Source of the DNA: Microvelia longipes
Lineage: Eukaryota > Arthropoda > Insecta > Hemiptera > Veliidae
Assembly (NCBI GenBank): GCA_018340805.1
Contig: JACMZG010001914.1
Span: 30,900,899-30,964,898, forward strand
Direction of reading: 5' to 3'
Length of the DNA stretch: 64,000 bases
Position 1 is the stretch's first letter, and the number at the start of each line of letters is the position of its first letter. The notes beneath the pieces are model-generated. The model saw nothing but the letters and a program-made list of their open reading frames with translations, was not told the origin of the DNA and did no database searches. The position numbers and the translations under genes are program-made. Positions 10,997 to 24,102 of this stretch are shown here, piece by piece.

Positions 10997-12640
10997 AAAA
11001 ACAAATATAACTCGCAAATGTACTAAGTTAATTAGTGCACAAGAAAAATAAAGTTAAATTAGCCACTCGTTTTAAGTAATTTAAACAAACCTAGTATTTA
11101 AAGATTTGCACTTAAACCTCTATTGAAGTGTGACAATACATATTTTTTACTCAAATTATTAACATTTCATACAAAAATGTACAAATAAATGCAATAAAAT
11201 TTTGAGTACCGTAAATAGTTTGTTTACTTTAGCTAGGGTAAAACAAAATGACGGCGTCCATAGGAAAATTCGAGCCAACTTCCTGGTGGACAAAATGTGA
11301 ACTACATGCCAGGTCTGACAGAAATCATGTTTGTTTTATATATTACTTTACGTAGTACCTTTCAATTATAATCGTTCTTTATTTGCTTTCAGGTTGTTCT
11401 TGATACTATCATGAGTAAATTTAGATATTCTGTAAATCACTGGACTGAAGCCGTCCTGATATTTTTTAAGTACAATTACTATAATATGTTAACCATAGAA
11501 TATCTTGTTTCTTAGTTTGTATTTTAATTCTAGTCTGACCATGTTTTTTTTAATTCTTACCTTTGTTAACGTTATTTATTTAGTTTTAGATATGGTGTAC
11601 GTGTGTAAGCATCCTCTATTTATTTTGATGAACACAATCCTTTATTGATTTGTAGATAAAGACATTTTATTAGTCATTTGTTGTGTTATCCTTAACAACA
11701 ATATTTATGTGCTTATATTCTTCTCTTATTTATTATACATTGTAAACTTTAACCTCCCCTCAGGAGGAACCACAGCTCAATGCTGATTTGCATGGATGCT
11801 TTGGAAAAAGAATATGTAAATTTTAATGAGTAAAATCAATTTGCAATAAATGGTGATATGATATGATTATACATTGTAAAACAAGTATTTGTGTTTAAGC
11901 CAGGAGGACTAGACAAATGCAAATAATATAATTTGATTAAAGCATTGTAAACTATAATTTGATGTAAACATTGTAAAACTCTTGTATCCTCTTCAGTCTC
12001 AGTGGGTTTTAAAAACACAAATATTTGTTATTTTATAATTTTGTAAATACAGTCCTTCTTTATTGGTGTCCTTTTTTATCCTGGCCCTATTGTAATTTTG
12101 TTTTTCTATTTTAAGGAGAAGGTAGGTAAAAATAATTCTGTACAAAAATCTGGTAAAATTATTTTATTTAACCATATAACAACAAATAATGCAAACAAAA
12201 CAATTTATAGCTAGGCAAAAGAAACATAAGTAATTCTTTATACTTACAACTAACATATTTAAAACATAATACATTTAAAAACAATAATAATTATATTCAT
12301 TATTAAAATAACCTTTATGATTGGAAAAAACACATTAAAGAAATCAAATATTTAATTAAAATAATAATATAAAACAGAATATTATTATAGCCTAGTAAAA
12401 ACTGAATTAAATAATATGGACACTAGCAAAATTATATTAAAGGACAAAATAACTACATCAAATACACAGTATTAATAAAATCTTAATAATGAAACTCAAA
12501 AACAAATTTAAGGAATACAACACAATAATATCATAACAGCTACATGAAAGCACTCGTAAGTATTAAAACACAGTAAAACTGATTAAAACAAAGCATTTTA
12601 AGCTCAGAAGTAACTTTAAGTGCAAAAATGATGGTATTTC
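10997..12640. other. AT-rich spacer, no gene seen
   Basis: A short frame near 11248 starts MTASIGKFEPTSWW but ends after about 35 codons with no family resemblance. Otherwise there is nothing beyond poly-A/T sequence. Confidence 0.4.
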
Positions 12641-13310
12641 AAAACCAGTATAGTTATAACACAGTATTATTACAATAATATAACACACATACATCATATA
12701 ACACAATACATACACATACACATATACACACATACACAATACATATAACACAATACATCACAAATGTTTTATAATGCGGTAATATTAAAGATTTATAAAA
12801 ACACAATACAAAAAATATTTTCAGCATTATTAAAACACAATAGAATGTTACAACAATTTCAGCATTATCAAAACACAATAGTACAGTATAACAAATCAAT
12901 AAAAACACACTGGTACCACAAAAACAGATTTATTGTTATTTAACACATTAATTCAATATACAAATTTAGCATTTATCAAAACACAACAATACAGTATAAA
13001 AACACAATACAAAAAAGATTATATACAAATTATAGTATTATTAAAAACACAATATTAAACAATGAAAATAATTTATGTATTACATATATGTGAATAATAT
13101 AAAACCATAATTAATTGTAAATGACATAATAATGTAGAAACAATATGGAAATAATTTATATATTACATATGTGAATAATATAAAACCAATAATTGTAATT
13201 ATATAATGACATAATAATGTATAAACAATATAACAATGTAAAACAATATTGTAATTATATAACAATGTAAAGTATATAATAATGAAATAAAGATAATTAA
13301 ACAAACTTGT
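12641..13310. repeat. Degenerate AACACAATA-rich simple repeat
   Basis: AACACAATA and related words (AACACAATAC, ACATACACA) recur irregularly for over 600 bp. A longer duplicated piece lies at its right end (ACATATGTGAATAATATAAAACC near 13085 and again near 13165). Open frames on the minus strand are repeat artefacts. Confidence 0.6.
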
Positions 13311-13334
13311 TGTAATTGATACTTATCCTCATTT

Positions 13335-13580
13335 ATATTCAATGTAGGCATTCCCCGTGTGTGGTCAAAAATCGATCTGGGCAAAAAAGCCCAGATCAAT
13401 TTCCGAACCACACAAGAGGATGTGAAGAGACAGTGAACAATGTGCCAAGCGACGAGTCGCCCAGTAAATTCTTCAAAGCCTCCACAAAGTGGTGAAAAAT
13501 TAGCCCCACTGCATGAATGGATGATAGACTCAACCAAACATGACAGAAGAGCCAAGAAAAGGGCGAGTTTATGCTTAAAT
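13335..13580. other. GC-richer island with a stable stem-loop, unknown
   Basis: This island is clearly richer in G and C than its surroundings and keeps the minus strand open from 13555 to about 13310. The frame reads SCLVESIIHSCSGANFSPLC and on, and matches no family I know. At 13359-13413 GTGTGGT pairs with ACCACAC, and inside it GATCTGGGC pairs with GCCCAGATC around an A6 loop. It may be a piece of an unrecognised mobile element. Confidence 0.4.
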
Positions 13581-13739
13581 ACTATCTAAGCATAAACTAC
13601 TACATTATTTTCTTTTTTTATATTCAGGAGCGTAATCAGGAAGATGCCATTGTAGCAGGAGCGGATGTAAAGGGAATTAGCACAAAGTAGCATGTGTCCA
13701 ACCTCTAAGGAACTTTTATGCTAGTCATTCGTATTCTTA

Positions 13740-14790
13740 TTAGAAGTGACCTGATATATTGGTTATCAGACAGTGATGCTGAAACTAATCCCTAGAATTT
13801 CCACTCCCGAGGAGAAGATTCACAAATCTTCCTCGACATTTATAAAGAGAATGGCATCCCAATGCTTTACTGGAGTAGGACCAGCCCTGATACGCCACTG
13901 ATCACATTTAAATGTTCAGACTTTGCAATGTGTGGCTGCAGAGTCACCCAAACATTACATTACACTAGTCTTTGTCATGAATATACTTTACTGACATAAT
14001 ACAGGTCTTAGATTAAGCAAAATATAGCAAATTTTAGTATATTTTGCTTAATCTAGAGATATTTTTGTAATCTTTACCACTTATTTTGATTAATCCTAAA
14101 ATAAAATCTTAGCAACATCTCTAAGCCTGCAATACGTATTTTACAATATTTCATCAGTCAGGTAAGTCATACAGAGATTTTACTAATAAAACAAAAAACT
14201 ACAAAGTACTTTAGTTGACTACAGAGTAAGAGTGTTTTTCTTTCTCTAATACATAAGAGAAAGAAATTGTGTTTTATACAAATACATGCATTTAAATTTC
14301 TACTGTTAAAAGGTGTCTGATGAAGTGAAGGAAGCTCAAAAAAGAGATATAGAAAGTAAAGGAATTTGATTTATGTGGCATTTATCCCACCTCTCATTCT
14401 TACATATTCTCACTTTATAGAACCTGATAATATATTGGTAAAGACATTGATGCACCACCAACCCCTAAATCTTCTACTAAAGTTAAGCGGATTGGCCTAT
14501 CATTAGATAAAAGCATATTTCTCACCTCTCAGGGGTTAAAAACAGAATTTTCGTTTTCTCACCAAAAAAAAGAAAAGAAATAATAAAAACCTGATACACT
14601 GGTGTTTAGAAAGTGATGCCATAACCAACCGCTAAACAAAAGTAAAATGAAAAAGGGAGTTGATCTGGCTTTAAAGCGAGCAGCATTTATCGTAACCTCT
14701 CAGGCATTGTTATCCTGATATATAGGTGTTTAGACATTGATGCACTACCAAATCCTAACTCTTCAGTGACGACTCCAAACAGGCATCGAC
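13740..14790 (+). repeat. Degenerate tandem array, ~130-170 bp unit
   Basis: Four diverged units each begin CCTGATA.A.TGGT, then a GACATTGATGCAC-like word, ACCAA.CCCTAA and a later CTCACCTCTCAGG. Starts lie near 13751, 14423, 14590 and 14713. The order of the words is preserved while the sequence between them has drifted. No coding frame spans them. Confidence 0.5.
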
Positions 14791-16079
14791 TGAAACCCCT
14801 TCACTCTACAAGCCATTTCACTTCTCTAGTCCCTTATACCAGAAGAAAGTTATATGTATTTAAAAATATGACCTACCAGACTGAACTTAAAACTAAATGA
14901 CAAATATTTAATTAACTAACATTTGTATTTATATAATACAAATGTTTATTTCACAAAAAAGACAAAGCACAAAATTAACAGGATAGCAATAATTAATATA
15001 CAAAAGAATACAATACAACTTTAAGAGGAAAAAAGGGGGAAGAAAACAAACCAGAATAAGACATTTTACTTACAAAGTAATGTGAGTTGAGATTTTTACA
15101 ATATTTAAATACATTTTTAAAAATAGATAAATAATAGTAGAATAGTCATGCCCATACAGTAAAGTGTTATTAGAGAGATATTGTAAATATCAAATAAGTA
15201 ACATAAAACTATAACAAGCATGGATACTTTCGGATAAAGAACGGAAAAGTGTAGACACCCAAAAAAGAATTATTTTGAATAAAGGTAACATATTTTAAAT
15301 AAAATTTAAAAATAAAACGTTTATTTTAAAATATCTAATAAAATCAAGATCATTTAGAACTAACCTTAGGGTTAGTTCTCAATAATCTTTGGTTTTTGAA
15401 ACCTTTTAATACTTTGTTCCCAACGTATCAGGCACAAAGTGTTTTCTCCCATAACTTACGGAAGTAAAAAACCTAATTTAAGACCCACACGGACCAAAAA
15501 ACCATATCAACTTTTTTTTGAGGGGTATGGTTTAGACCCTTATGACTATATGTCAGTTTTTCTTGATTATCTGAGTTACTAAATAACTAGAAAACAATGT
15601 TCTAAACAACTTCTCTCTAATAATTGTTACAAATTAATAACAATAAATACATTAAGAAAATGTGAAGTATTTTAGTGACAGCTCATAAAAACTGCAGTGT
15701 TATATTTACTGTTTAAGAGAAAGAAAGTTAGTGACCACACGAAAGAGACAAATTTTAAAGTGGATAACCCCCAGCACTGATTTAAATATTAGAATTCACA
15801 TACTGGCTTTTTAGGAACTTATAAAAAACTAATCTAAATAAATTGACTTATATATTTATTTCCTAACTTTTAAAATATATTAACCTTCCTGCCAATTCCA
15901 TCTTAGGCCTACCTATCTTATGAAATCCCTTTTTAAAATTTGTTAGTTCTTCACATATTTGAATAGCAGTTCAATTCTGTTTTCATTTAATATTCAAATT
16001 TATAATACAACGCCAATGTTTCATAGTAATACATTTTTATCAAAAAGTCTCTTCTACTTCTTTCCTATTCCATGTCAAA
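14791..16079. other. AT-rich spacer, no gene seen
   Basis: No coding blocks or clear repeats. Short inverted word pairs exist (CTAACCTTAGGGTTAG near 15361) but are isolated. Confidence 0.4.
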
Positions 16080-18655
16080 TTTTTAGAGGGGTATTCCTAT
16101 TTCTATAGATTCTTATGCCTATCCATTCCTATGCCTATTGATTCCTCACCATTCCTATTCCTATACATTCTTATACCTATTAAATCCTATCCATTCCTAT
16201 TCCTATACATCCTTATGTCTATTGATTCCTATTTTTTATAGATTTAATGCCTATTGATTCCTATGCATTCCTATACATTCTTATGCCTAATGATTCCTAT
16301 ACATTCTTATGCCAATTTATTCCTATCCATTCCTAGTCCTATACATTCTTATGCCTATTGATTCCTATTCCTATACCTATTGCCTATTGATTGAATTCCA
16401 GTCCTATCGCATCTGTCTATATTATTCGATTCCTATATTTTTATATTCTATTATGATTCCTATCATGCCCTATTGAATTCCTATGCCTAATTCCTATCCC
16501 CTATTCCTAGCTATTGATCCTATCCATTCTATTCCTATACATTCTTATGCCTATTGATTCCTTCCATTCCATTTGTATACATTTCATCCTTATTCCTATT
16601 CCTATACATTCTTATGCCAATTGATTCCTATCCATTCCTATTCCTTACATTCTTATGCCTATTGATTCCTATCCATTCCTATTCTATACATTCCTTATGC
16701 CTATTGATGCTATTGATCCTATCCATCCTATTCCTATATCTTATGCTATTGATTCCTATCCATTCTATATGCCTATTGATTCCTATTCCATTTCCTAACA
16801 ATTGCCTATCCTATTATTCCTATATACATTCTTATGCTATTGATTCCTATCCATTCCTATTCCTATCATTCTTATGCCTATTGATTCCTATCCATTCCTA
16901 TTTTTATACATTTCATGCCTATTTATTCCTATCCATTCCTATTCCTATATCATTCTTATGCTATTGATTCTTCCATTCCTTTGTATAACATTTCATTGCT
17001 ATTTTTCCTATTCCATACATTCTTATGCCAATTGATGCCTATCATTCCTTATTCCTATACATTCTATGCCTATTGATTCCTATCCATTCCTATTCCTATA
17101 AATTCTTATGCCTATTGATTCCTATCCATTCCTATTCCTATACATTCTTATGCCTATTGATTCCTATTCCTATATATTCTTATGCCTATTATCCATTCCT
17201 ATTCCTATACATTCTTATGCCTATTGATTCCTATCCATTCCTATTCCTATATATTCTTATGCCTATTGATTCCTATCCATTCCTATTCCTATACATTCTT
17301 ATGCCTATTGATTCTATCCATTCCTATTCCTATACATTCTTATGCCTATTGATTCCTATCCATTCCTATTCTATACCTATTTCTTATGCCTATTGATTCC
17401 CTATCCCTATTGTCCTATTCCTATTCCTATAATTCTTATGCCTATTGATTCCTATCCATTCCATATTCTTATGCCTATTGATTCCTATCCATTCTATTGC
17501 CTATTGATTCCTATCCATTCCTATCCTATATATTCTTATGCTATTGATTTCCTATCCATTCTATTTCTATACATTCTTATTAATTCCAATCCATTCTATT
17601 CCTATACATTCTTATGCCTATTGATTCCTATCCATTCCTATTCCTATACATTCTTATGCCTATTGATTCCTATCTATTCCTATTGTCTACATTTCATGCC
17701 TATTGATTCCTATCCATTCCTATTCCTATAAATTCTTATGCCTATTGATTCCTATCCATTCCTATTCCTATACATTCTTATGCCTATTGATTCCTATCCA
17801 TTCCAATTCTACATTTCCTATTTATCTATTCATTTATCCTTATACATTCTTATGCCTATTGATTCCTATCTATTCTATTCCTATTTATACATTCTTATGC
17901 CTATTGATCCTATCCATTCCTATTCCTATACTTCTTATGCCTATTGATTCCTATCATTCTATTCCTATCATTCCCTATTGATCCTATCCATTCCTATTCC
18001 TATATATTCTATGCCTATTGATTCTATCATTCCTATCCTATACATTCTTATGCCTTTTGATTCCTATCCATTCCTATTCCTATACATTCTTATGCCTATT
18101 AATTCCTATCCATTCCTATACATTCTTATGCCTATTGATTCCTATCCATTCCTATTCCTATATTCTTATGCCTTTTGATTCCTATCCATTCCTATTCCAA
18201 TACATTCGTATGCCTATTGATTCCTATCCATTCCTATTTGTATAAATTTCATGCCTATTGATTCCTATTCATTCCTATTCCTATACATTCTTATGCCTAT
18301 TGATTCCTATCAATTCCTATTCCTATACATTCTTATGCCTTTTGATTCCTATCATTCCATTCTATACATTCTATGCCTATTGATTCCTATCCATTCCTAT
18401 TCCTATACATTTTTATGCCTATTGATTCCTATCGACTCATATTTCCATACATTCTTATGTCTATTTATTCCTATCCATTCTTATGCCTATTGATTTCTAT
18501 CTATTCTTATGCCTATCTATTCCTATATCTATACATTCCTATGCCTATTGATTCCTATTTTATACATTCTTATGCTATTGATGCCTATTGATCCTTCCTA
18601 CATTGGCTATTGATTTTATATTTTCTATACATACATTCTTATGGCTATTGATTCA
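16080..18655 (+). repeat. 2.6-kb minisatellite, 42-bp unit
   Basis: The core unit is TATGCCTATTGATTCCTATC followed by CATTCCTATTCCTATACATTCT, 42 bp in all, repeated about 60 times. It is built from smaller ATTCCT/TATTCC words. The best-conserved stretch is about 17040-18540; both ends are frayed by small deletions. Because 42 is divisible by three, the plus strand shows open frames with a 14-residue period (MPIDSYPFLFLYIL), but frameshifting deletions occur throughout and no promoter, splice context or start is evident. I treat these frames as artefacts. Confidence 0.95.
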
Positions 18656-20039
18656 ACAACACCACAAAAAACACAATTAACAAACAAAAGTTAAAACGTA
18701 AAAAAGTAAAAACAGTAAACAAACACAATTTTTAGAAATCAAATATAGACTGGATTAGATAAAAATCTAACAAATATCATTTTATAGAGTTTAAGAAAGA
18801 TACACCTCAAAAGATAATTGTAAGCAATCACTCGATAATAATAGAGAAGAATAAATACTACCGATTTGAAGAAGAAATTTAAATAAAGAACATTTTTTGA
18901 AACCCAAGGGTATTTTGGATTGAGTCTTATTCTTCTAAATCTAATTGTTAATATTTTAACAAGTGTAAACTTTAAGAAATAAACAAATCAATTTAAAAAC
19001 TGTTCAAAATTAAATAGAAAGTTGAGGAAACAACTTTTTGATATGATACGTTTTTTGTGGGATGTATTAGTGAAACCTGATACAGGGTTTTGAGCAGAAA
19101 AACAAAATTATCTGAACGATTCACCAGCAATTGATTCTGATGTTAATAAGTTAAAAGAGATAATACATTTTTACTTAACCATAAAAAATAAAGGAAATGA
19201 TATTATACATTTAAATAATTAAAGTTAACATTTTCTTCTTTTTTTTCATTTTAACATGTATTGTATTTTAAAATCACTAAAATACTTCAGCAAATCAGTA
19301 AAATAAAAATTAATTACAGACTGACATGGTTATGAGAAACATTTCATTTACTTAAAGTGATTTTAAAAGCTCTGAGTTATTTTTTTTATAAAGAATCTAC
19401 ATTTTTAAGTGATGCCATGCCAAAGATATTGATTGAAATTCACAGCAAAAAAACATGAGAATAAAATTTAAAAAAAGTAGAAAGAACAACACTAAATAAA
19501 ATTATTCCAACACCTGGAAATTTGAGTGTTACCAACACTGTGTTAACAAAAATGTAGGTTTAAATTTGTCATATTATTATGATAGTATTGCTTAAGAAGT
19601 TTAACTTCCAAAGCATCTTCACTAAAAATAAATAAAATGCTTCAATTCATTTGACTATTATACTATTTTACAAAATATACAAGTTGCATTTGGGTTCTTG
19701 ACCTGATGGCGAGTTCTATTTGAAATTTCATTTGATGAATCCTTGACATCTTCAGCAATACATAACATCGCTGTTCTGAAATTCTTCAGCAGAATTCTTA
19801 TCATATTAGTCCTGAAAAAATTGTAATAAAAATATAATTATCAACAAAAAAATTAATTTGTTAATAGTAAAAAAAAGTTAAAACAATAAAACTTTTGCAG
19901 ACCAATCAACAAGTTATTTTTTTAATTTAACTTTCTAAACGTTAAGAAACTATGAGTAAGTTTCAAGGAGATAAAGAGTGCATATTCTTTATTATACATA
20001 TGGTTTAAAGACTAAAATATGAAATGATTTAAGAAGAGT
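18656..20039. other. AT-rich spacer, no gene seen
   Basis: Nothing was recognised between the two large tandem arrays. Confidence 0.4.
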
Positions 20040-20760
20040 GTAGGAGGGAAGATGAATAATATTGCAATATGTTCTTTTAACACCCCATTAAATCAACATA
20101 AGGAAAGGTGGAGGTGAATCTTATTGCAATCAGTTCTTATAACACCTTATGAAATGGAAAAAAGTGAGAGAAGGAAGATACATCTTATAGTAATCAGTTC
20201 TTATAACACTTATGAAATAGAAAAGTGAGAGAAGGAAGATCTCTTATAGTAATCAGTCTTATAACACCTTATGAAATAGAAAAAGTGAGAGAAGGAAGAT
20301 ACATCTTATAGTAATCAGTTCTTTAGACCTTATAACACATTATGAAATAGAAAAAAGTGAGAGAAGGAAGATACATCTTATAGTAATCAGTTCTTATAAC
20401 ACCTTATGAAATGGAAAAAAGTGAGAGAAGGAAGATCCATCTTATAGTAATCAGTTCTTATAACACCTTATGAAATGGAAAAAAATGAGAGAAGGAAGAT
20501 ACATCTTATAGTAATCAGTTCTTATAACACCTTATGAAATAGAAAAAAGTGAGAGAAGGAAGATACATCTTATAGTAATCAGTTCTTATAACACGTTATG
20601 AAATGGAAAAAAGTGAGAGAAGGAAGATATATCTTATCGTAATCAGTTCTTATAACACCTTATGAAATGGAAAAAAGTGAGAGAAGGAAGATCCATCTTA
20701 TAGTAATCAGTTTTTATAACACCTTATGAAATAGAAAAAATTCAATTGAAATTGTTGCAA
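20040..20760 (+). repeat. Tandem array, 64-bp unit, ~10 copies
   Basis: The unit contains AGTGAGAGAAGGAAGATACA, CTTATAGTAATCAGTTCTTA and TAACACCTTATGAAAT. Copies from about 20150 to 20740 are nearly identical, with small indels such as an 8-bp loss at 20238. The first and last units grade into the degenerate array that follows. Confidence 0.95.
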
Positions 20761-22575
20761 TCAGTTCTTTTAACACCCCTCTAAAACAGCAAAAAGATAA
20801 GTAGGGGTTGAGGAAGTACTTATTGCAATCAGTTCTTTCTAACATCCTATTAAATCAACATAAAGAATAATAGGGGTAGGGAAATAAATCTTATTAGAAG
20901 TAAGCTCTTTTAACATCCCGTTAAATCAACATAAGGGAAATAGGGGGTAGAGAAATAATTCTTAATGCAATAAGTTCCTATAGCGATGAACTATCATAAG
21001 GAAAAGTGGGGGTAAGGATATGAATTCAATGTATGGAATATTGCGTGTAGGTTGATTCATTCTATTGCAATTAGTTTATTAATACCATTTAAATCAACAT
21101 AAGCAAAATGGGGGTAGGGAGAGGAATCTTATTGCAGTTTCTTTAAGACCCTATTAAATCGACAAAAGAAAAAGTATGGCTCCCCACATAGACTCGACAC
21201 TATATAATGTCAATACCTTTTTGTGACAGGATCTGGGTGAATACCAATACTAAAAGCCTTGACATTATTGGTTTCAATCTTAAGTAGAATACAGACAGGG
21301 GTGTCACATGACAAATTTTTGTCATGTACAAACTGTACATTACATTGACACATGTCGGATGCCTTGACATTTGAAATTCTCTACACTACATAACATCGAC
21401 AAACAGCGGGACCCAACCTAAAGGGACTGGAAATATTTATTTTTAATGGTAAGGTTCTACGTGGTATCGACACTTGAATGTCAGACATAACGTTTCATCA
21501 ACACTATGGTTTTGTAAAAAGTGTCGAGGATATCAAGAGTGAAGACGACAAATAATTAAGACCACGAAAAGTGTCGACAGTTTATAGTGTCGAGACATCG
21601 TGATGTCAAGACTACGTAGGAACTTGACTGCAGGTCCCTCTGTCTATCGATGTTATGTAGTGTCGGGACATCATTAAACCGTGATATGTGTCAATGTAGA
21701 GTTTGTACAGGACAAAAATTCATCACCTGACACCCCTTAAACTGATTTAACATAAGATCGACATATGTGTCAACATTAAATTATGTAGAGATATTGTGGT
21801 GTCAAGACCCAGGGGGCAACCAGAATAAGTAGGGGTAGAAAGATAAAGCTTATTGCAATCAGTTTTTTAACATCCTGTTAAATCAACACAAGGAAAGAGG
21901 AGGTTTGAAGATAAATATTATTTCAATTATTTTTTTACACTACTTTAGCCCGATGTTTATTTTTTTAAACATCGGGAATGTTACTATATATGCAGGGATT
22001 TTTGCACATTTATTGTTACACAATAACTTTTAAAATATTAACAAGTAAAGAGGAAAAAAATTAATAACTATCTTTTGGCATATATGCTATTAATTATTAA
22101 TTTTTAATATGTTTATGAATAAATAAAAAATTAAAAAAGAAGGAAACAAACATGCATCGGAGGGATTTGTAAGTATTTTTCCTCGGAAATTACAAAAACA
22201 TCATATTTACATGATTTTTTTTAATAGAGGAATCAGTTTTTGTAATATTTCATTAAATCAATTTAAAGAAAAATAGGGGTTGGGAGATAAATCTTATAAA
22301 AATCTGTTCTTTTAACATTTTACTAAATCAACATAAGAAAAAGTGGGGGTAGGGAGATAAATTCTATGACAATCAGTTCTTTTAATATCTTACTAAATCA
22401 ACATAAGAAAAAGTGGGGATAGGAGATATATTTTTAGTTTTTTTCATACTCTTTTAATTAACATAAGAAAAAGTGGAGGAACGGGGGAGGAATCTGATTG
22501 CAATAAGTTAACCCTTCATAATTAAAATTAGAAAAAGAATGTTATTGCAATAGGTTCTTTTAACACCCTATTGCC
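20761..22575 (+). repeat. Degenerate extension of the 64-bp array
   Basis: Words TTATTGCAATCAGTTCTTTT, AACACCCTATTAAATCAACA and TAAG(A/G)AAAAGTGGGGGTAGGG recur at roughly 70-bp spacing to 22570. The array is broken by a fold-back element (about 21180-21830) and by unrelated AT-rich DNA (21910-22220). It appears to be the ancestral, drifted form from which the homogeneous 64-bp block was amplified. Confidence 0.75.
21298..21735. mobile_element. Fold-back MITE with ~105-bp inverted arms
   Basis: The left arm begins CAGGGGTGTCACATGACAAA and runs to CGACAAACAGCGGGACC (21298-21414). The right arm ends ATCACCTGACACCCC and starts GGTCCCTCTGTCTATCGATG (21631-21735). They match in inverted orientation, including ACAAACT.TACATTGACACAT and CACTACATAACATCGA. 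Shorter TGTCGA-containing inverted words extend outside (about 21190 and 21765). There is no coding capacity. It sits inside the tandem array and interrupts it. Confidence 0.75.
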
Positions 22576-22749
22576 TTTTTATCTACCTTTATTTAATAAA
22601 ATACCAATAATGGTACTTCTTTAGATTAGATGATCCCTTTGTTTTAAGTTCATAAATCACGTCATAATAATTGACTCAATTAATAAATGACAATGGTAAA
22701 TAAAAAAATCTTAGGGTCACCTAAACTAAAGAAGAACCCTAATAATATT

Positions 22750-24102
22750 GATAGTAAGATGAGTTGTGGAGTTTCCAAATAGGAGAAAAAAAGAAAGATG
22801 TCACTCCACTTATATTTATTACTATATATTTATTATATATTACTTACTTACTATATATTTCTGTGTTTGGGACGGAACTCTTGAGCAGCTGGAATCCTTT
22901 GTTACTTACCTCAATGGATGTTTGCTCCGTATTAATTTTACGTACGAAGTTGAAGTTGATAAAACGCTCAACTACCTTGACCTCAGTGTATCAAGGGTGG
23001 ACAGTAAGCTAAGTTTTAGTATTTACAGGAAGCCTACGAAGACCGACTCTATCATTCCTTGTTCATCGTTTCACCCTTGGTCTCATAAAATGGCCGCTAT
23101 CCATACTCTTGTGCATCGTTTACTGATAATACCATTAGAAAAAAAAGCATACAAGCAAGAACTCGCTAATATACAGCTTATATCAGTCTCTAATGTATAT
23201 AGTGCTAACGTAGTAACCAATATTGTCAGGCGGCACAAGAAAAAACAAGCCCTCAGCAATATAAGTTCAGTAGACCCAGCGGAAAGCGATGCTAAAGGTT
23301 GGCGAGCTTTACCTTACTTAGGTCAGGTGTCAGATAGGATAAGAATGGTAATAAAAAGGCATGGCTACAATGTAGCATATTGTAACCTTAACTCTCTGCG
23401 AGATTATTTATCTCATGCGAAGGATAAAGTGGCGCCTACCGAAAAAAATGGTATATACTCTTTAAAATGTGGAGGTTGTGGAAGCACGTATGTTGGCCAA
23501 ACTGGTAGAGCCTACGGCACCAGACTTCGTGAGCACTTCCGGAGAAGAAACAGTAGATTTTACCAGCACATACACGAAGAAAGCCATCAGAGCTGCCAAC
23601 ATGAAGTGGCTTTTCCACATGGAAAAGAAAGGTACACCATGAATTTTTGGAAACGTTGAGATTATCCGAAACGTTAAAGAAACGGGGACAAGGCTCTTAA
23701 TAAGAGAGGTGAAAGTGGGGCGGTGACGATGATACAAGGAGCTTTAGCTGCGGCTGTGGCGCTACCCTCCAGTCAGACACCAGCTCTGGACAACTATTTA
23801 GTCTGTCTCCAAGCTTCTTTACTTCGTTTCACCGGTATATATTTATCTCTATTTATTTATTTATTACGTTTATGCCTATATCTATCTATTTTTATTTATT
23901 TGTGTTTTTATTTTATATTTATTTATTTATTTCATTTTATTTTTATTTATTTATGGTATTATTTATTACGTTTTGCAGCTTTTATATTTATTTCGTTTTG
24001 TACTTTGTGTGGTAGGCACTGATGAATGAACTGTTAAGTTTGAAAGTCGGCTCTGTCAATAAATATATAGTAAGTGGAGTGACATCTTTTTTGTTTTTTT
24101 CT
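22750..24102 (+). mobile_element. 5'-truncated Penelope-like element with terminal inverted repeats and 12-bp TSD
   Basis: CCTAATAATATT occurs at 22738-22749 and again at 24103-24114, once in the unoccupied paralogue (32106-32117), so the 1.35 kb between is an insertion with a 12-bp target duplication. Near each end lies one arm of an inverted repeat: 22781-22812 (AGGAGAAAAAAAGAAAGATG and TCACTCCACTTA) and 24071-24105. Penelope-like elements commonly show such partial inverted ends and 10-15 bp duplications. A (TTTA)n-rich stretch (23840-23960) precedes the 3' end. Confidence 0.85.
22857..23659 (+). pseudogene. Penelope-like RT C-terminus plus GIY-YIG endonuclease
   Basis: The frame carries the RT thumb of Penelope-like elements: the NYLDLSVSRVDSKLSFSIYR block with KPTKTDS, then HPWSHKMAAIHTLVHRLLII. 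About 130 residues later it has a GIY-YIG nuclease: GIYSLKCGGCGSTYVGQTGR followed by RLREHFRR and the HIHEESH region. The RT palm with its catalytic aspartates is missing, so the copy is dead. The GIY-YIG part is open and its GIY, YVGQTGR and Arg motifs are intact. The frame stays open upstream to 22766, but that part runs through the terminal repeat and is not native protein. The GIY-YIG domain nicks target DNA to prime reverse transcription in this class. Confidence 0.85.

Noticed and set aside
16554..18591. Several plus-strand open frames rich in MPIDSYPFLFLYIL repeats
   Set aside because: They are created by a 42-bp tandem unit; indels shift the frame many times and there is no gene context.
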